Positions 54,698 through 63,737 of a stretch of 64,000 nt of DNA are shown here, piece by piece. The translations under genes were made by a program, and so were the position numbers. The DNA comes from Desulfovibrio sp. ZJ209 (lineage in GTDB: Bacteria > Desulfobacterota > Desulfovibrionia > Desulfovibrionales > Desulfovibrionaceae). The notes under the pieces are model-generated. The model did no database searches. It had not been told where the DNA came from and worked only from the letters and a program-made list of their open reading frames with translations. Each line of letters opens with the position of its first letter. The stretch's first letter is position 1. The stretch covers positions 62,001 through 126,000 of the forward strand of contig NZ_JAAKEJ010000003.1 of NCBI RefSeq assembly GCF_011039135.1, written 5' to 3'.

Positions 54698-55171
54698 CTA
54701 TTTGTCCTCCTCTTTTTCAATTTCCGCTTCACTTTTTTTGACATCTTTTTCGACAACCTTTTCGACATCCAGGGCCCAGCGGCTAAAAAAGTACTTGAAA
54801 AACGGAAAGAGGAAGATGACCATCAGGAATATCACCATCACCAGCACGATGATCGACTGGTCATCGCACCATGGGTTCATGGCATCCCTGATGAACTGGA
54901 GAAATACCGCAACCGCGGTGCACAGTGCGGCGCTGGCGTTGAAAAGTGCCGCCCCGGTCACATGTGGATTAAAGGGGGAATCGGATGTCAAAAGCCTGGG
55001 GTCGAAGCAGGTGTAAACCAGCTCTATGGCGGTGTCCAGCTCCCTGTAGGCGCGTCTCAGGCTCTCATTTTTGGACTGCTCGGATTCAGGGGCGGCCGTG
55101 GCAGATTTCCACCAGAGAAATGCGGCCAGAAGATACATGGCATCAATGAGAAAGTTCTGGAACGCTATCAC
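54698..55171 (-). CDS. Small membrane protein, unknown function
   Basis: The 157-residue protein has an N-terminal membrane segment (FLIDAMYLLAAFLWW), a soluble loop, two further segments (AALCTAVAVFLQFI and IIVLVMVIFLMVIFLFPFF) and a Glu/Lys-rich cytoplasmic tail. The start is GTG 55171 with AAGGA 7 bases before it. No family recognised. It is at the right-hand side of the low-GC island; the 209 bases after it (55172-55380) hold no gene. Confidence 0.68.
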   Translation of the reverse strand: MIAFQNFLIDAMYLLAAFLWWKSATAAPESEQSKNESLRRAYRELDTAIELVYTCFDPRLLTSDSPFNPHVTGAALFNASAALCTAVAVFLQFIRDAMNPWCDDQSIIVLVMVIFLMVIFLFPFFKYFFSRWALDVEKVVEKDVKKSEAEIEKEEDK

Positions 55172-55380
55172 GATGACTTCCTTGAGAAGAGTGCGCGTTT
55201 ACGGTCATGGCCGGATGAGGGGGGCCGCCCGGGCCCTTGTTTGGAGCAGTTTATAAATATCCTCCCGTGGCGTCCACCTGCCGGCGCACAACCCGGGCGT
55301 CCCTCATTCAGGGGGAGCACCCCGGTTTTTCCTCCAGAAATTCCCGGGGGCCGTGGTGAATGGCGCGGCACTTTTGCTTT

Positions 55381-56001
55381 TTAAGCCGGCTTTTTGCCAA
55401 GCCGCATCAAGAGGCGGATCACCGGGCTCGTCAAAAGGCTCGCGAGGATGGTGCCCTCGCGCACGCCGGCGAGGTCATTGAGCACAAGCCAGCAGAGCAC
55501 AAGCGCCAGCGCGCTCATGCAGACATCGCAGAGCATGCGCAGGCGCCCGAAATCCCGCGCCGTGGCCGTGGCGAGCGCGAGCACGAAAGCGTCGTAGGGC
55601 AGCACCGCGATATTCGCCCGGATGGTGAGGAAGGCGCCCACCCCGATGAGCAGGGAGCCCCCGGCCACCCACAAGAGGCGCGAAAGATAGCTGTGCGGGT
55701 CAAAGCCGAGCAGCACGAACATGGAGCCGTCCACGCAGGTGCCGAAGATGCAGGCCAGGAAGGCCTGGAGAAAGATGGCCCAGAAGCGGATCCTGCCGCG
55801 CAGGAGCAGCCACTCCGCCGCGATGAGCAGCAGGTTGAACACGATGACGCAGGCGCCGAAGCTGACGGAGGGCAGGATCAGGGACATGGAGTAGGGGATG
55901 GCCGCGATGGGCGTGGTGCCCAGAAGGGCCTTGGTGGTGACGGCCACCCCGAAGGCCACGCAGCCAAGACCGGCGAAAAACACACAAAGGCGCATGATCA
56001 T
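55381..56001 (-). CDS. YczE/YyaS/YitT-type integral membrane protein
   Basis: The 206-residue protein has about five membrane segments and the family pattern CVFFAGLGCVAFGVAVTTKALLGTTPIAAIPYSMSLI (spanning about 37 residues), then FGTCVDGSMFVLLGFDP, IGVGAFLTIRANIAVLPYDAFVLAL. It is likely a membrane transporter or sensor of unknown substrate. The reading frame is open far upstream; ATG 56001 is the best family-like start. GC is back to the core level. Confidence 0.82.
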   Translation of the reverse strand: MIMRLCVFFAGLGCVAFGVAVTTKALLGTTPIAAIPYSMSLILPSVSFGACVIVFNLLLIAAEWLLLRGRIRFWAIFLQAFLACIFGTCVDGSMFVLLGFDPHSYLSRLLWVAGGSLLIGVGAFLTIRANIAVLPYDAFVLALATATARDFGRLRMLCDVCMSALALVLCWLVLNDLAGVREGTILASLLTSPVIRLLMRLGKKPA

Positions 56002-56277
56002 GGGAAAAAGGGGCCCCTCGCCGCGCTTTTTGAAAAATGCGGTCGTTAATCCGTGAAGCGTATAAACATTGGGCGCCGATGGCAAGGAGGGGGCGCCGTG
56101 GCGCCGAAAGACCGGCTGGAGCCGGGCTGCGCATGCCATATACAGCGGGCGTCCCGCCCGGGTATCCGTGGCTCCGGGCGTGCGCATGGGCTTCGGTTGA
56201 CAAAAAACCTTCCGCTGGCTAGGCCGGAACACGGTGCTGGCCTTTGGCCTTTAACAGTGGAACAGTGGGAGCAAACG

Positions 56278-56568
56278 ATGAACTACGCGCAAATGACCAA
56301 GGAAGCCCGGGTCGTCCTGGTGGAATTTTTTGCGAGCTGGTGCCCGCATTGCCAGAAGATGATGCCGGTGGTGGCCGAGGTGAGGGAACGCCTCGGGAAG
56401 GACATTCCCGTGGTGCAGCTCGATATCGACCAGAACAAGGCCGCCGCGCAGGAGGCCCGGGTCGACGGCGTGCCGACCTTCATCATCTACCTTAACGGCA
56501 CGGAAGTGTGGCGCTACAGCGGCGAGATCGACGGCAACGAGCTGCTCGCCAAGGTCCAGTCGTATTGA
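56278..56568 (+). CDS. Thioredoxin-like protein (CPHC)
   Basis: The 96-residue thioredoxin-fold protein has VVLVEFFASWCPHCQKMMPVV and the cis-Pro in GVPTFIIYLNG. The active-site pair is CPHC instead of CGPC, more like DsbA or DsbE in character, but no signal peptide is present, so it is cytoplasmic. GGGAG lies 7-8 bases before the ATG. Confidence 0.92.
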   Translation: MNYAQMTKEARVVLVEFFASWCPHCQKMMPVVAEVRERLGKDIPVVQLDIDQNKAAAQEARVDGVPTFIIYLNGTEVWRYSGEIDGNELLAKVQSY

Positions 56569-56671
56569 CCGCTTCCCGCAAGTCCCGCGACAGCTTCACG
56601 TCGTCCGGGAACTCCCGCATGCCGGGGCGCATGCGCTGCGGCACGCGGCGTCCCGGCACGGGAGGCGCCCC

Positions 56672-57112
56672 ATGAGCACGCGCGTCATGGCTCCTTCTTT
56701 CTCCTGCCCCTTCGCCGTGGGCGAGGTCATCAGCAACAGGACGCTCTACACCGCGTTCAGGTGCGCCTGCGAGGGCGGGGTGCGCTATTCTTCCGCATTC
56801 CACGTGCTCGTCGTCGTGAGCAATTATGTTGACCCGCGGCATACGGGCGGCGCATGGAAGGACGGCGTGCTCTACTACACGGGCAGCGGCAAGGCCGGCG
56901 ACCAGGAGCTGAAAAAGGGCGGCAACAGGCGCCTCTGCGAATGTATGCGGGGTGGCTTGCCCGGCTATTATTTTGAAGTCCACACCGAGGGCCGCTACAC
57001 CTATCGCGGGCGCCTCGAGGCTGCCGGCGAGCCCTTCCAGCGGGAGGAGCCGGGCGCCGACGGCGCCGGGCGCAAGGTGTGGATCTTTCCCTTGCGCCTG
57101 GCCGGGGCATAG
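56672..57112 (+). CDS. Orphan McrA-type SRA-like domain protein
   Basis: The 146-residue protein matches the SRA-like domain seen in ScoMcrA-type restriction enzymes: FAVGEVISNRTLYTAF, AFHVLVVVSNYVD, WKDGVLYYTGSGKAGDQELK, NRRLCE, YYFEVHTEGRYTYRGRLEAAGEPFQ (split across about 25 residues) and KVWIFPLRL. SRA domains bind DNA with a flipped modified base. The usual HNH nuclease domain is absent, and no separate HNH gene is adjacent. GGGAGG precedes the ATG. Its role could be reading modified DNA, or the HNH part was lost. Confidence 0.75.
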   Translation: MSTRVMAPSFSCPFAVGEVISNRTLYTAFRCACEGGVRYSSAFHVLVVVSNYVDPRHTGGAWKDGVLYYTGSGKAGDQELKKGGNRRLCECMRGGLPGYYFEVHTEGRYTYRGRLEAAGEPFQREEPGADGAGRKVWIFPLRLAGA

Positions 57113-57253
57113 CCTGGGCGGCCGACCACGCCCCTGAACGCTCCTTGACCCCCATCTCCGGCTCCTTTAGGCTGGCAGCCTGATGGCGTCGGCGCGGCTT
57201 GCGCCGGCACGCCGGCTCCTTCTTTTTCCTCATCTCTATCAAGGGGAACCATC

Positions 57254-58129
57254 ATGCGACTCTTGCCGAAACTCTGCGTCGTCCTTGTGGTCGTTTTCCT
57301 TGCGGCCGGCCCTGCCGTGGCCGAGGACGGCGTCGACCATTACAGCGTGGGCGACCTCGACGTGATGGCCATCCGCGACGCCGACGTGACCATGGGCCCG
57401 CGGCTCTTGCCCGGCCTTGCGGAAAAGGCTCCGGAATTCGCGGGCGTGTTCCAGAACGGCCCCGTCCCTGCCGTGGACCAGACCTTCTACTTCAAGAAGG
57501 ACGGCCGGCAGGTGCTCGTGGACGCGGGCTGGGGCAAGGAACACAAGGTCGAGGGCCACACCGCCGACCTCTTGCATGAAAACGGCATCGCCGAGGACGA
57601 CATCACCGACATCCTGCTCACGCACATGGACATGGACCACATCGGCGGCCTTTTGGATAACGGCCGGCCGGTCTATCCCAATGCCACGCTCTGGATCTCC
57701 GCGCCGGAATACGAGGCCTGGGTCGACGGGGGCGGCGTCAACCGGGGCGAGGCCGCCGTCGACCTCGCGAAGAAGGTGGCCGCGGCCTACAAGGTTAGGC
57801 GGTTCAACTACGGCGACGAGCTCCTGCCCGGGGTCACGGCCGTGGACGCCTCGGGCCACACGCCGGGCCACACGGCCTATGACATCACCTCGGGCACCGA
57901 GAAGATGACCATCGCGGGCGACATCCTCCATATCGCGCCCGTGCAGCTCCCCCGGCCCGATCTCAGCACCGCCTACGACATGGACGGCGAAAAGGCCGCG
58001 GCCGCGCGCAAGCGCCTCCTCGAGCGCGCCGCGCAGGAGCGCTCCCTGTTCGCGGGCATGCACTTCCCCATGGTGAGCGACGTGCGCAAGCTCGAGGGCG
58101 GGGGCTTCGCCATGCGGCAGCCGCGCTGA
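57254..58129 (+). CDS. Exported MBL-fold metallohydrolase with variant metal motif
   Basis: The 291-residue protein has a signal peptide (LLPKLCVVLVVVFLAAGPAVA) and a metallo-beta-lactamase fold: VLVDAGWGKEHK, ILLTHMDMDHIGGL, DASGHTPGHTAYDI and IAGDILHIAPV. The canonical HxHxDH is HMDMDH here, so the second His is Asp; this may alter metal binding. It is periplasmic; lactonase or beta-lactamase-like activity is only a guess. GGGG lies 7-9 bases before the ATG. A GC hairpin without T-tract follows the stop. Confidence 0.85.
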   Translation: MRLLPKLCVVLVVVFLAAGPAVAEDGVDHYSVGDLDVMAIRDADVTMGPRLLPGLAEKAPEFAGVFQNGPVPAVDQTFYFKKDGRQVLVDAGWGKEHKVEGHTADLLHENGIAEDDITDILLTHMDMDHIGGLLDNGRPVYPNATLWISAPEYEAWVDGGGVNRGEAAVDLAKKVAAAYKVRRFNYGDELLPGVTAVDASGHTPGHTAYDITSGTEKMTIAGDILHIAPVQLPRPDLSTAYDMDGEKAAAARKRLLERAAQERSLFAGMHFPMVSDVRKLEGGGFAMRQPR

Positions 58130-58191
58130 CGCCCCACCCCCTCCGGGGCCGCCTGCGCCGCGCGCCCCCGGAGCGGCGCCATGGCCGCGCC

Positions 58192-58220
58192 TTGACTTTG
58201 TGCGCCGCATTGCCCAAACT
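58192..58220 (+). promoter_or_regulatory. Possible promoter of the ileS operon
   Basis: TTGACT, a 17-base spacer and CAAACT precede ileS by about 100 bases. The -35 box is good and the -10 box weak. Confidence 0.4.
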
Positions 58221-58321
58221 AGGCCGGTTTTGCGCGCCCTGACCTTACGCCCGTCCGCTCTCCCGGCCGGGCGCCTTTTGTGGATACGGGCCGCGGGTGG
58301 CCCAACAGCGCGGGAGTCGGC

Positions 58322-61147
58322 ATGAGCGATTACAAGAAGACCCTCAACCTTCCCAGGACCGGCTTTCCCATGAAGGCCAATCTCACCGTGCGCGAGCCGG
58401 AAATGCTCCGCCACTGGGAGGCCATCCACGCCCGGGAAGCCATGGTGGCCGCGTCGGGGGCGAAGGGCGACTATGTGCTCCATGACGGCCCGCCCTATGC
58501 CAACGGGCATATCCACATGGGCACGGCGCTCAACAAGATCCTGAAGGACATGGTGGTCAAGTCGCGCAACATGCAAGGCTGGGCCTCGCGCTATGTGCCC
58601 GGCTGGGACTGCCATGGCCTGCCCATCGAGCACAAGGTGGAGCAGGAGCTCAAGGCCGAGGGCAAGACCCTCCCCGTGCTGGACGTGCGCCGCCGCTGCC
58701 GCAGCTATGCCGAAAGCTGGATCGACATCCAGCGCGCGGAGTTCAAGCGCCTGGGCGTGCTCGCCGACTGGGAGCACCCGTACCTCAGCATGCTGCCGGC
58801 CTATGAGGCGGCCACGGCCGACAATCTCGCCACCTTCGTGGCCCAGGGCGGCGTGAGCCGCGCCAAGAAGCCCATTTACTGGTGCTGCTCCTGCCATACC
58901 GCGCTCGCCGAGGCCGAGGTGGAATACGGCGACCACACCTCGCCCTCGGTCTATGTGCGCTTCGCCCTGCCGGACGCGAAGCTCGCCCAAGTCTTTCCCG
59001 GGGCCGACCCCGGGCGCGCCGCCGTGGTCATCTGGACGACCACGCCCTGGACGCTGCCGGCCAACGAGGCTGTCTGCCTGCATCCCGAGTTCGACTATGT
59101 GCTCGTGGAGGCCGGGGACGGCCAGTATGTGCTCGCCGAGGAGCTCTTGCCCGCGTGCGCCGCGACCTTCGGCTGGGCGGCTCCGCGCATCGTGGGCCGA
59201 GCCCGGGGCGCCGAGCTGGAGGGCCTTGTCGCCCGCCACCCCTTTTATGACCGTAACTCGCCGCTCATTCTCGGGCAGCACGTGACGCTGGACGCGGGCA
59301 CGGGCTGCGTCCACACCGCGCCGGGCCACGGCCGCGAAGACTATGAGGTGGGCCTCAAGTACGGCCTCGAGGTGTATTCACCGCTGGACGACGCCGGCCG
59401 CTTCCTGCCCGCGGTGGAGTATTTCGCCGGGCTCAATGTCTTCGAGGCCAATCCCAGGGTCATCGAGCGCCTCGAGGCAGAGGGCGCGCTCATGGCCCAG
59501 GCCAGGCTCTCGCATTCCTATCCGCATTGCTGGCGCTGCAAGAAGCCGGTCATCTTCCGGGCGACGACGCAGTGGTTCATCAGCATGGAAAAAAACGACC
59601 TCAGGGCGCGGGCGCTGGCCGCCATCGACAACGATGTGCGCTGGATACCGGCCTGGGGCCGCGAGCGCATCCACAACATGATCGAGTTCAGGCCGGACTG
59701 GTGCATCTCGCGCCAGCGGCAGTGGGGCGTGCCCATCCTGGCCCTCATCTGCGAGGATTGCGGCGAGGCCTGGAACGACCCCAACTGGATGCGCGCCATC
59801 TGCGCCCGCTTCGCCGAGTGGCCCACGGGCTGCGACTACTGGTACGCCGCGCCGCTCGAGGACATCGTGCCCGAAGGCCTCAAGTGCCCCAAGTGCGGCG
59901 CCCGGCACTGGCGCAAGGAAACGGACATCCTCGATGTCTGGTTCGATTCCGGCACGAGCTTCGCGGCCGTGCTGGAGGCCCGGCCCGAGCTGCGCTTCCC
60001 CGCGGACCTCTATCTGGAAGGCTCGGACCAGCATCGCGGCTGGTTCCACAGCTCGCTGCTCATCGCCGAGGGCGTGCGCGGGGCCGCGCCCTACCGCGCG
60101 GTGCTCACGCATGGCTACGTGGTGGACGGCAACGGCCGCAAGATGTCCAAGTCCGTGGGCAATGTCATCGCCCCGCAGGAGCTCATCGACAAGTTCGGGG
60201 CCGAGATTTTGCGCCTCTGGGCCTCCTCCGTGGACTACCGCGAGGACATCCGCATCTCGGACGAGATCCTGCGCCGCCTGGTGGACGCCTACCGGCGCAT
60301 CCGCAACACCTGCCGCTTCCTGCTCGGCAACCTGGACGGCCTCGACAAGGGCAACCTCATGGCGCCCGAGGCGCTGCTGCCGCTGGACCGCTTCGCCCTC
60401 GACGTGGCGGCGCGGCTGCACGAGCGCCTGCGGGAGGCCTATCTGGACTTCGAGTTCCACAAGGTCTTCCACGGGCTGCACAACTATTGCGTCACCGACC
60501 TCTCGGCGGTGTACCTCGACATCCTCAAAGACCGGCTCTATGCCTCGGCGCCGGAAAGCCGCGAGCGCCGCTCGGCGCAGAGCGCGCTGTGGCACATCCT
60601 GCGCCTGCTTTTGCGCGACATGGCGCCCATCTTCTCCTTCACGGCGGACGAGATCTTCGGCTGCCTGCCCGAGAGCCTGCGCGGCCCGGAAAAGACGGTC
60701 TTCGCGCTCCAGCCCGTGGACACCGCGCCGTATCTCCTCCCCGACGGCGTGCGCGACGACTGGATGACCCTGCTCGCCGTGCGCGGCGCCGTCACCGCGG
60801 CCATCGAGCCGCTGCGGCGCGAGGGCGACGTGGGGCACTCGCTGGACACGCGGGTCACGCTCTGGCTCGCCGACGATGTGCGCGAGCGGCTGGAAGGACT
60901 CGGCACGGACCTCCGGGCCGTGTGCATCGTCTCGCAGCTTGAGCTGGGGCGCCTTGCGGACGCGCCCGAGGGCGCCTGGCGCGAGCCCGGCGTGGAGGGC
61001 CTTGCCGTGAGCGTGGAAAAGGCCCGCGGCGAAAAGTGCGAGCGCTGCTGGATCTATCACGAAGATTTGGGCAGCGACCCGGCCCATCCCACGCTCTGCC
61101 CGCGCTGCGCGGCCGTTGTGCGCGGGCTTGAGGGGGCCGGCGCATGA
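58322..61147 (+). CDS. ileS: Isoleucine--tRNA ligase
   Basis: Class Ia synthetase of 941 residues. The HIGH-type motif is HIHM at about residues 63-66 ([13 protein letters not shown]), KMSKS is in [11 protein letters not shown], and the [15 protein letters not shown] editing-domain region is present. A C-terminal zinc finger (CERCW ... CPRC) closes the protein. ATG 58322 follows GGGAG; a GTG 42 bases upstream is rejected. First gene of the ileS-lspA operon. Confidence 0.97.
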   Translation: MSDYKKTLNLPRTGFPMKANLTVREPEMLRHWEAIHAREAMVAASGAKGDYVLHDGPPYANGHIHMGTALNKILKDMVVKSRNMQGWASRYVPGWDCHGLPIEHKVEQELKAEGKTLPVLDVRRRCRSYAESWIDIQRAEFKRLGVLADWEHPYLSMLPAYEAATADNLATFVAQGGVSRAKKPIYWCCSCHTALAEAEVEYGDHTSPSVYVRFALPDAKLAQVFPGADPGRAAVVIWTTTPWTLPANEAVCLHPEFDYVLVEAGDGQYVLAEELLPACAATFGWAAPRIVGRARGAELEGLVARHPFYDRNSPLILGQHVTLDAGTGCVHTAPGHGREDYEVGLKYGLEVYSPLDDAGRFLPAVEYFAGLNVFEANPRVIERLEAEGALMAQARLSHSYPHCWRCKKPVIFRATTQWFISMEKNDLRARALAAIDNDVRWIPAWGRERIHNMIEFRPDWCISRQRQWGVPILALICEDCGEAWNDPNWMRAICARFAEWPTGCDYWYAAPLEDIVPEGLKCPKCGARHWRKETDILDVWFDSGTSFAAVLEARPELRFPADLYLEGSDQHRGWFHSSLLIAEGVRGAAPYRAVLTHGYVVDGNGRKMSKSVGNVIAPQELIDKFGAEILRLWASSVDYREDIRISDEILRRLVDAYRRIRNTCRFLLGNLDGLDKGNLMAPEALLPLDRFALDVAARLHERLREAYLDFEFHKVFHGLHNYCVTDLSAVYLDILKDRLYASAPESRERRSAQSALWHILRLLLRDMAPIFSFTADEIFGCLPESLRGPEKTVFALQPVDTAPYLLPDGVRDDWMTLLAVRGAVTAAIEPLRREGDVGHSLDTRVTLWLADDVRERLEGLGTDLRAVCIVSQLELGRLADAPEGAWREPGVEGLAVSVEKARGEKCERCWIYHEDLGSDPAHPTLCPRCAAVVRGLEGAGA

Positions 61148-61668
61148 GCGGGGGCCGCGGCGCGGCCTTCCGCTGGGGCCTCTTGTCCGGCTCCGCGGGG
61201 GCCCTGCTCGTGCTCGACCAGGCGAGCAAGTGGCTCGTCATGGCCACCATCCCCGAGCACAGGCCGGTCGTCGTTATCCCCGGGTTTTTCGACCTCGTGA
61301 ACATCCGCAACCGGGGCGCGGCCTTCGGCTTTCTCAACCGCTCGGACATCGAGTGGCAGTTCTGGCTCTTCCTGGCGGCGACGCTCGTCTCCGTCTGGGC
61401 CATCGCGGTGCTCGCGCGCAACACGCGCCAGCCCCTGCTGCTCGTGGGCCTGGGGCTCATCCTCGGCGGCGCGCTCGGCAACCTCATCGACAGGCTGCGC
61501 TTCCGCGCGGTGGTGGATTTTCTGGATGTCTACTGGCGGGGCTGGCACTGGCCGGCCTTCAACGTGGCGGACATGGGCATTTGCGTGGGCGCGGCCTGCG
61601 CCTGTCTCGCCGTGTGGCGGGCCGAGCGGCGCAAGGGCGCCCCGGCAGGGGGGGGGAAGCGGGCATGA
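61144..61668 (+). CDS. lspA: Lipoprotein signal peptidase (signal peptidase II)
   Basis: Aspartic membrane peptidase that matures lipoproteins (several occur in this window). The 174-residue protein has four membrane segments, [27 protein letters not shown], and the catalytic Asp pair in [15 protein letters not shown] and [11 protein letters not shown]. The start overlaps ileS (ATGA). A run of nine G (61648-61656) lies in the last codons. Confidence 0.96.
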   Translation: MSGGRGAAFRWGLLSGSAGALLVLDQASKWLVMATIPEHRPVVVIPGFFDLVNIRNRGAAFGFLNRSDIEWQFWLFLAATLVSVWAIAVLARNTRQPLLLVGLGLILGGALGNLIDRLRFRAVVDFLDVYWRGWHWPAFNVADMGICVGAACACLAVWRAERRKGAPAGGGKRA

Positions 61669-61865
61669 GCTTCGCCTGGTGGCACGCCGTGGTGGTCTGG
61701 CTACCCATGCTCCCCACCTTCTGGAGCATCTGGCATATCTGGAACCACGACTTCCCCACGCCCCAGGCGCGCGCCCTCTGGCTCGTGCTGGTGGTGTTTG
61801 TGCCGGTCATCGGCGGTATCGTCTATATATTCACGGGCCGCAAAAAGGCCCTTGCCAAAATCTGA
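61665..61865 (+). CDS. PLDc_N-domain small membrane protein
   Basis: The 66-residue protein has two membrane segments around [18 protein letters not shown] and ends [16 protein letters not shown], the pattern of the PLDc_N domain usually found at the N-terminus of cardiolipin synthases and as stand-alone proteins. The function is unknown. It overlaps lspA by ATGA. Confidence 0.85.
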   Translation: MSFAWWHAVVVWLPMLPTFWSIWHIWNHDFPTPQARALWLVLVVFVPVIGGIVYIFTGRKKALAKI

Positions 61866-61876
61866 CGGAGGCAACG

Positions 61877-62863
61877 ATGAAGAGCACGGGCGCTTTCCGT
61901 TTTCTCGCCCTCGGGCTGGGCGCGCTCCTTCTTGGCGGCTGCGCCACGCAGGGCAGCCAGAACCTCGAGCAGCGGGTGCAGCAGCATGACGCCCAGCTGC
62001 GCCAGCTCCAGCCCAACCAGGCCGACACATGGAACCAGATGCAGGCCATGCGGCAGGAGCTCAACACGCTCAAGGGCCAGATGGACGACCTCAACAACGC
62101 GGGCGGCGCGCGCGCCCTGGTGGACAGGGTGCGCCGGCATGACGCGGCCCTGCGGCAGGTGAACACCACCATGGCCATGAACCTCGACCTCGGCGAGCCC
62201 ATGAGCGCGGCCTCGAGCGCGCCGGCCATGGCGCAGCCGGTGATGGCGCAGCCCGCCACGGCCGCCACACCCGCGGACGGCGCGGCCTCGCAGGCGCAAC
62301 CGCCTGTGCCCATGGGCGGCCTCGCCGCGGCCGGGGCAGCGGGCGCCGCCGGCGCCACGGGGGCCGCCGCCACCGGGAGCTACGGCCTCCCGGCGGACGG
62401 CAGCGCGGGCAGCATCCCCGCCCAGGCGCCTTCGGGCTCCACATGGGGCCAGGCCGACCCCAAGCCCGTGGCCCAAGTGCCGCAAAAGGACATCTCGCTT
62501 GCGCTTTTCGATGCGGGCGTCAATGCCTACAATGCGCGCAAGTATGAGGAGGCGCAGCGCTCCTTCACGGATTTCCTCAAGAATTACAAGGACCACAGCC
62601 AGGCCGCGGAAGCGCAATACTATCTTGCGGAATGCTATTTCCAGCGCAACCAGTTTGCGGACGCGGCGCTCGCCTATGACAAGGTGATCAAGCAGTATCC
62701 CAAGTCGTCGAGCGCGCCCGGCGCCTACCTGAAGCAGGGCATCAGCTTCAGCAAGATAGGCCAGGCGGCCGCGGCCAAGGCGCGCATGCAGGAAGTCATC
62801 AGCAAGTATCCCAACTCGCCGGAAGCGGCGCGGGCCAGGAGTTTTCTCAAGACCAACAGCTAG
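61877..62863 (+). CDS. cpoB: Tol-Pal system protein CpoB/YbgF-like lipoprotein
   Basis: The 328-residue precursor has a lipoprotein signal (FLALGLGALLLGGC), an N-terminal coiled coil (NLEQRVQQHDAQLRQLQ), a long Ala/Pro/Gly linker and C-terminal TPRs (LFDAGVNAYNARKYEEAQRSF, YYLAECYFQRNQFADAALAY, YPNSPEAARARSFL). CpoB coordinates outer-membrane constriction with peptidoglycan synthesis. Unlike most CpoB proteins it carries a lipobox. Shine-Dalgarno GGAGG precedes the ATG; tol-pal genes are not adjacent. Confidence 0.88.
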   Translation: MKSTGAFRFLALGLGALLLGGCATQGSQNLEQRVQQHDAQLRQLQPNQADTWNQMQAMRQELNTLKGQMDDLNNAGGARALVDRVRRHDAALRQVNTTMAMNLDLGEPMSAASSAPAMAQPVMAQPATAATPADGAASQAQPPVPMGGLAAAGAAGAAGATGAAATGSYGLPADGSAGSIPAQAPSGSTWGQADPKPVAQVPQKDISLALFDAGVNAYNARKYEEAQRSFTDFLKNYKDHSQAAEAQYYLAECYFQRNQFADAALAYDKVIKQYPKSSSAPGAYLKQGISFSKIGQAAAAKARMQEVISKYPNSPEAARARSFLKTNS

Positions 62864-62918
62864 GCGGCGCGAGAGGATCACGGCGCTTCGGGAAACGCCG
62901 TTACAGGGGTAAAGAGTC

Positions 62919-63593
62919 ATGTCGGAAGAGAAAGGGCAGGAAGCGGTCTACAGGCAGCTGAGCGCGGACATGCGTCAGGGCCTCAAGGACATCTACCAGC
63001 AGATCTCCACCGCCTCGGCGGCGGAGGGCGCGGCCCCGGCCACGGACGCGCTGTTTCACGAGGCCTCGGCCCAGCTCCACGAAGTGCTGAGGGACACCGA
63101 AGCCGCGGCCATGAGCATCATGGAGATCGTGGAAAAGCACCTTGACCTCCAGGCCGAGAGCGCCACCCTCATCGCGGCCGCGGGCGAGGGCGCCGGCATG
63201 GCGCGGCTCGCGGCCATCAACGACGAGCTCGGGGCCGACCTCACCACCCTGCTCACCACCCTGAGCTTCCAGGACATCACTGGCCAGCGCATCAAGAAGG
63301 TGGTGACCGCGCTCAACGGCATCGAGCGGCAGGTGGTGGACCTCTATGTGGCCTCGGGCCTTGTCATGGACGGCGCGGAAAAGGACCCGGCCAAGGACGC
63401 GCGGACCCTGCAGGACGAGGCGCGCCAGGCCGTCGCCGACTTCCGCGAAAGCCGCAGGCAGACGGAAGCCAAGGCCGGCGGCGAGGCCCGGGGCGGCAGC
63501 GAAAAATCCGGCGGCTCCGAGCTCAAGGGCCCGGACAAAAACGGCGTTTCGCAGGCCGCCATCGACGACATGCTCGCCCAACTGGGCTTCTAG
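62919..63593 (+). CDS. cheZ: CheZ-family CheY-P phosphatase
   Basis: The 224-residue protein shows the CheZ active-site helix in LTTLSFQDITGQRIKKVV (conserved Asp and Gln) and the C-terminal CheY-binding tail VSQAAIDDMLAQLGF. It dephosphorylates CheY in chemotaxis. A short hairpin (ACGGCG/CGCCGT) lies between cpoB and this gene. No other chemotaxis gene is in the window. Confidence 0.9.
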   Translation: MSEEKGQEAVYRQLSADMRQGLKDIYQQISTASAAEGAAPATDALFHEASAQLHEVLRDTEAAAMSIMEIVEKHLDLQAESATLIAAAGEGAGMARLAAINDELGADLTTLLTTLSFQDITGQRIKKVVTALNGIERQVVDLYVASGLVMDGAEKDPAKDARTLQDEARQAVADFRESRRQTEAKAGGEARGGSEKSGGSELKGPDKNGVSQAAIDDMLAQLGF

Positions 63594-63737
63594 GGCCAAT
63601 CGCGGGCCGGGCGCCCACAGGGCACGACAGGGACGGCAACCCGCGTACGCCGGGGCCGACAGTCGGGAGCGGAGGCTCTTCCGGGCGCTTTTCCGTTTCC
63701 GTGCGGGCGCGCCCGTAATGGCAGGGAGGGAACGCCC

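Noticed and set aside
40371..55171. Island as an intact prophage or conjugative element
   Set aside because: No integrase, phage structural or conjugation genes are present; only remnants and a toxin-antitoxin pair are seen.
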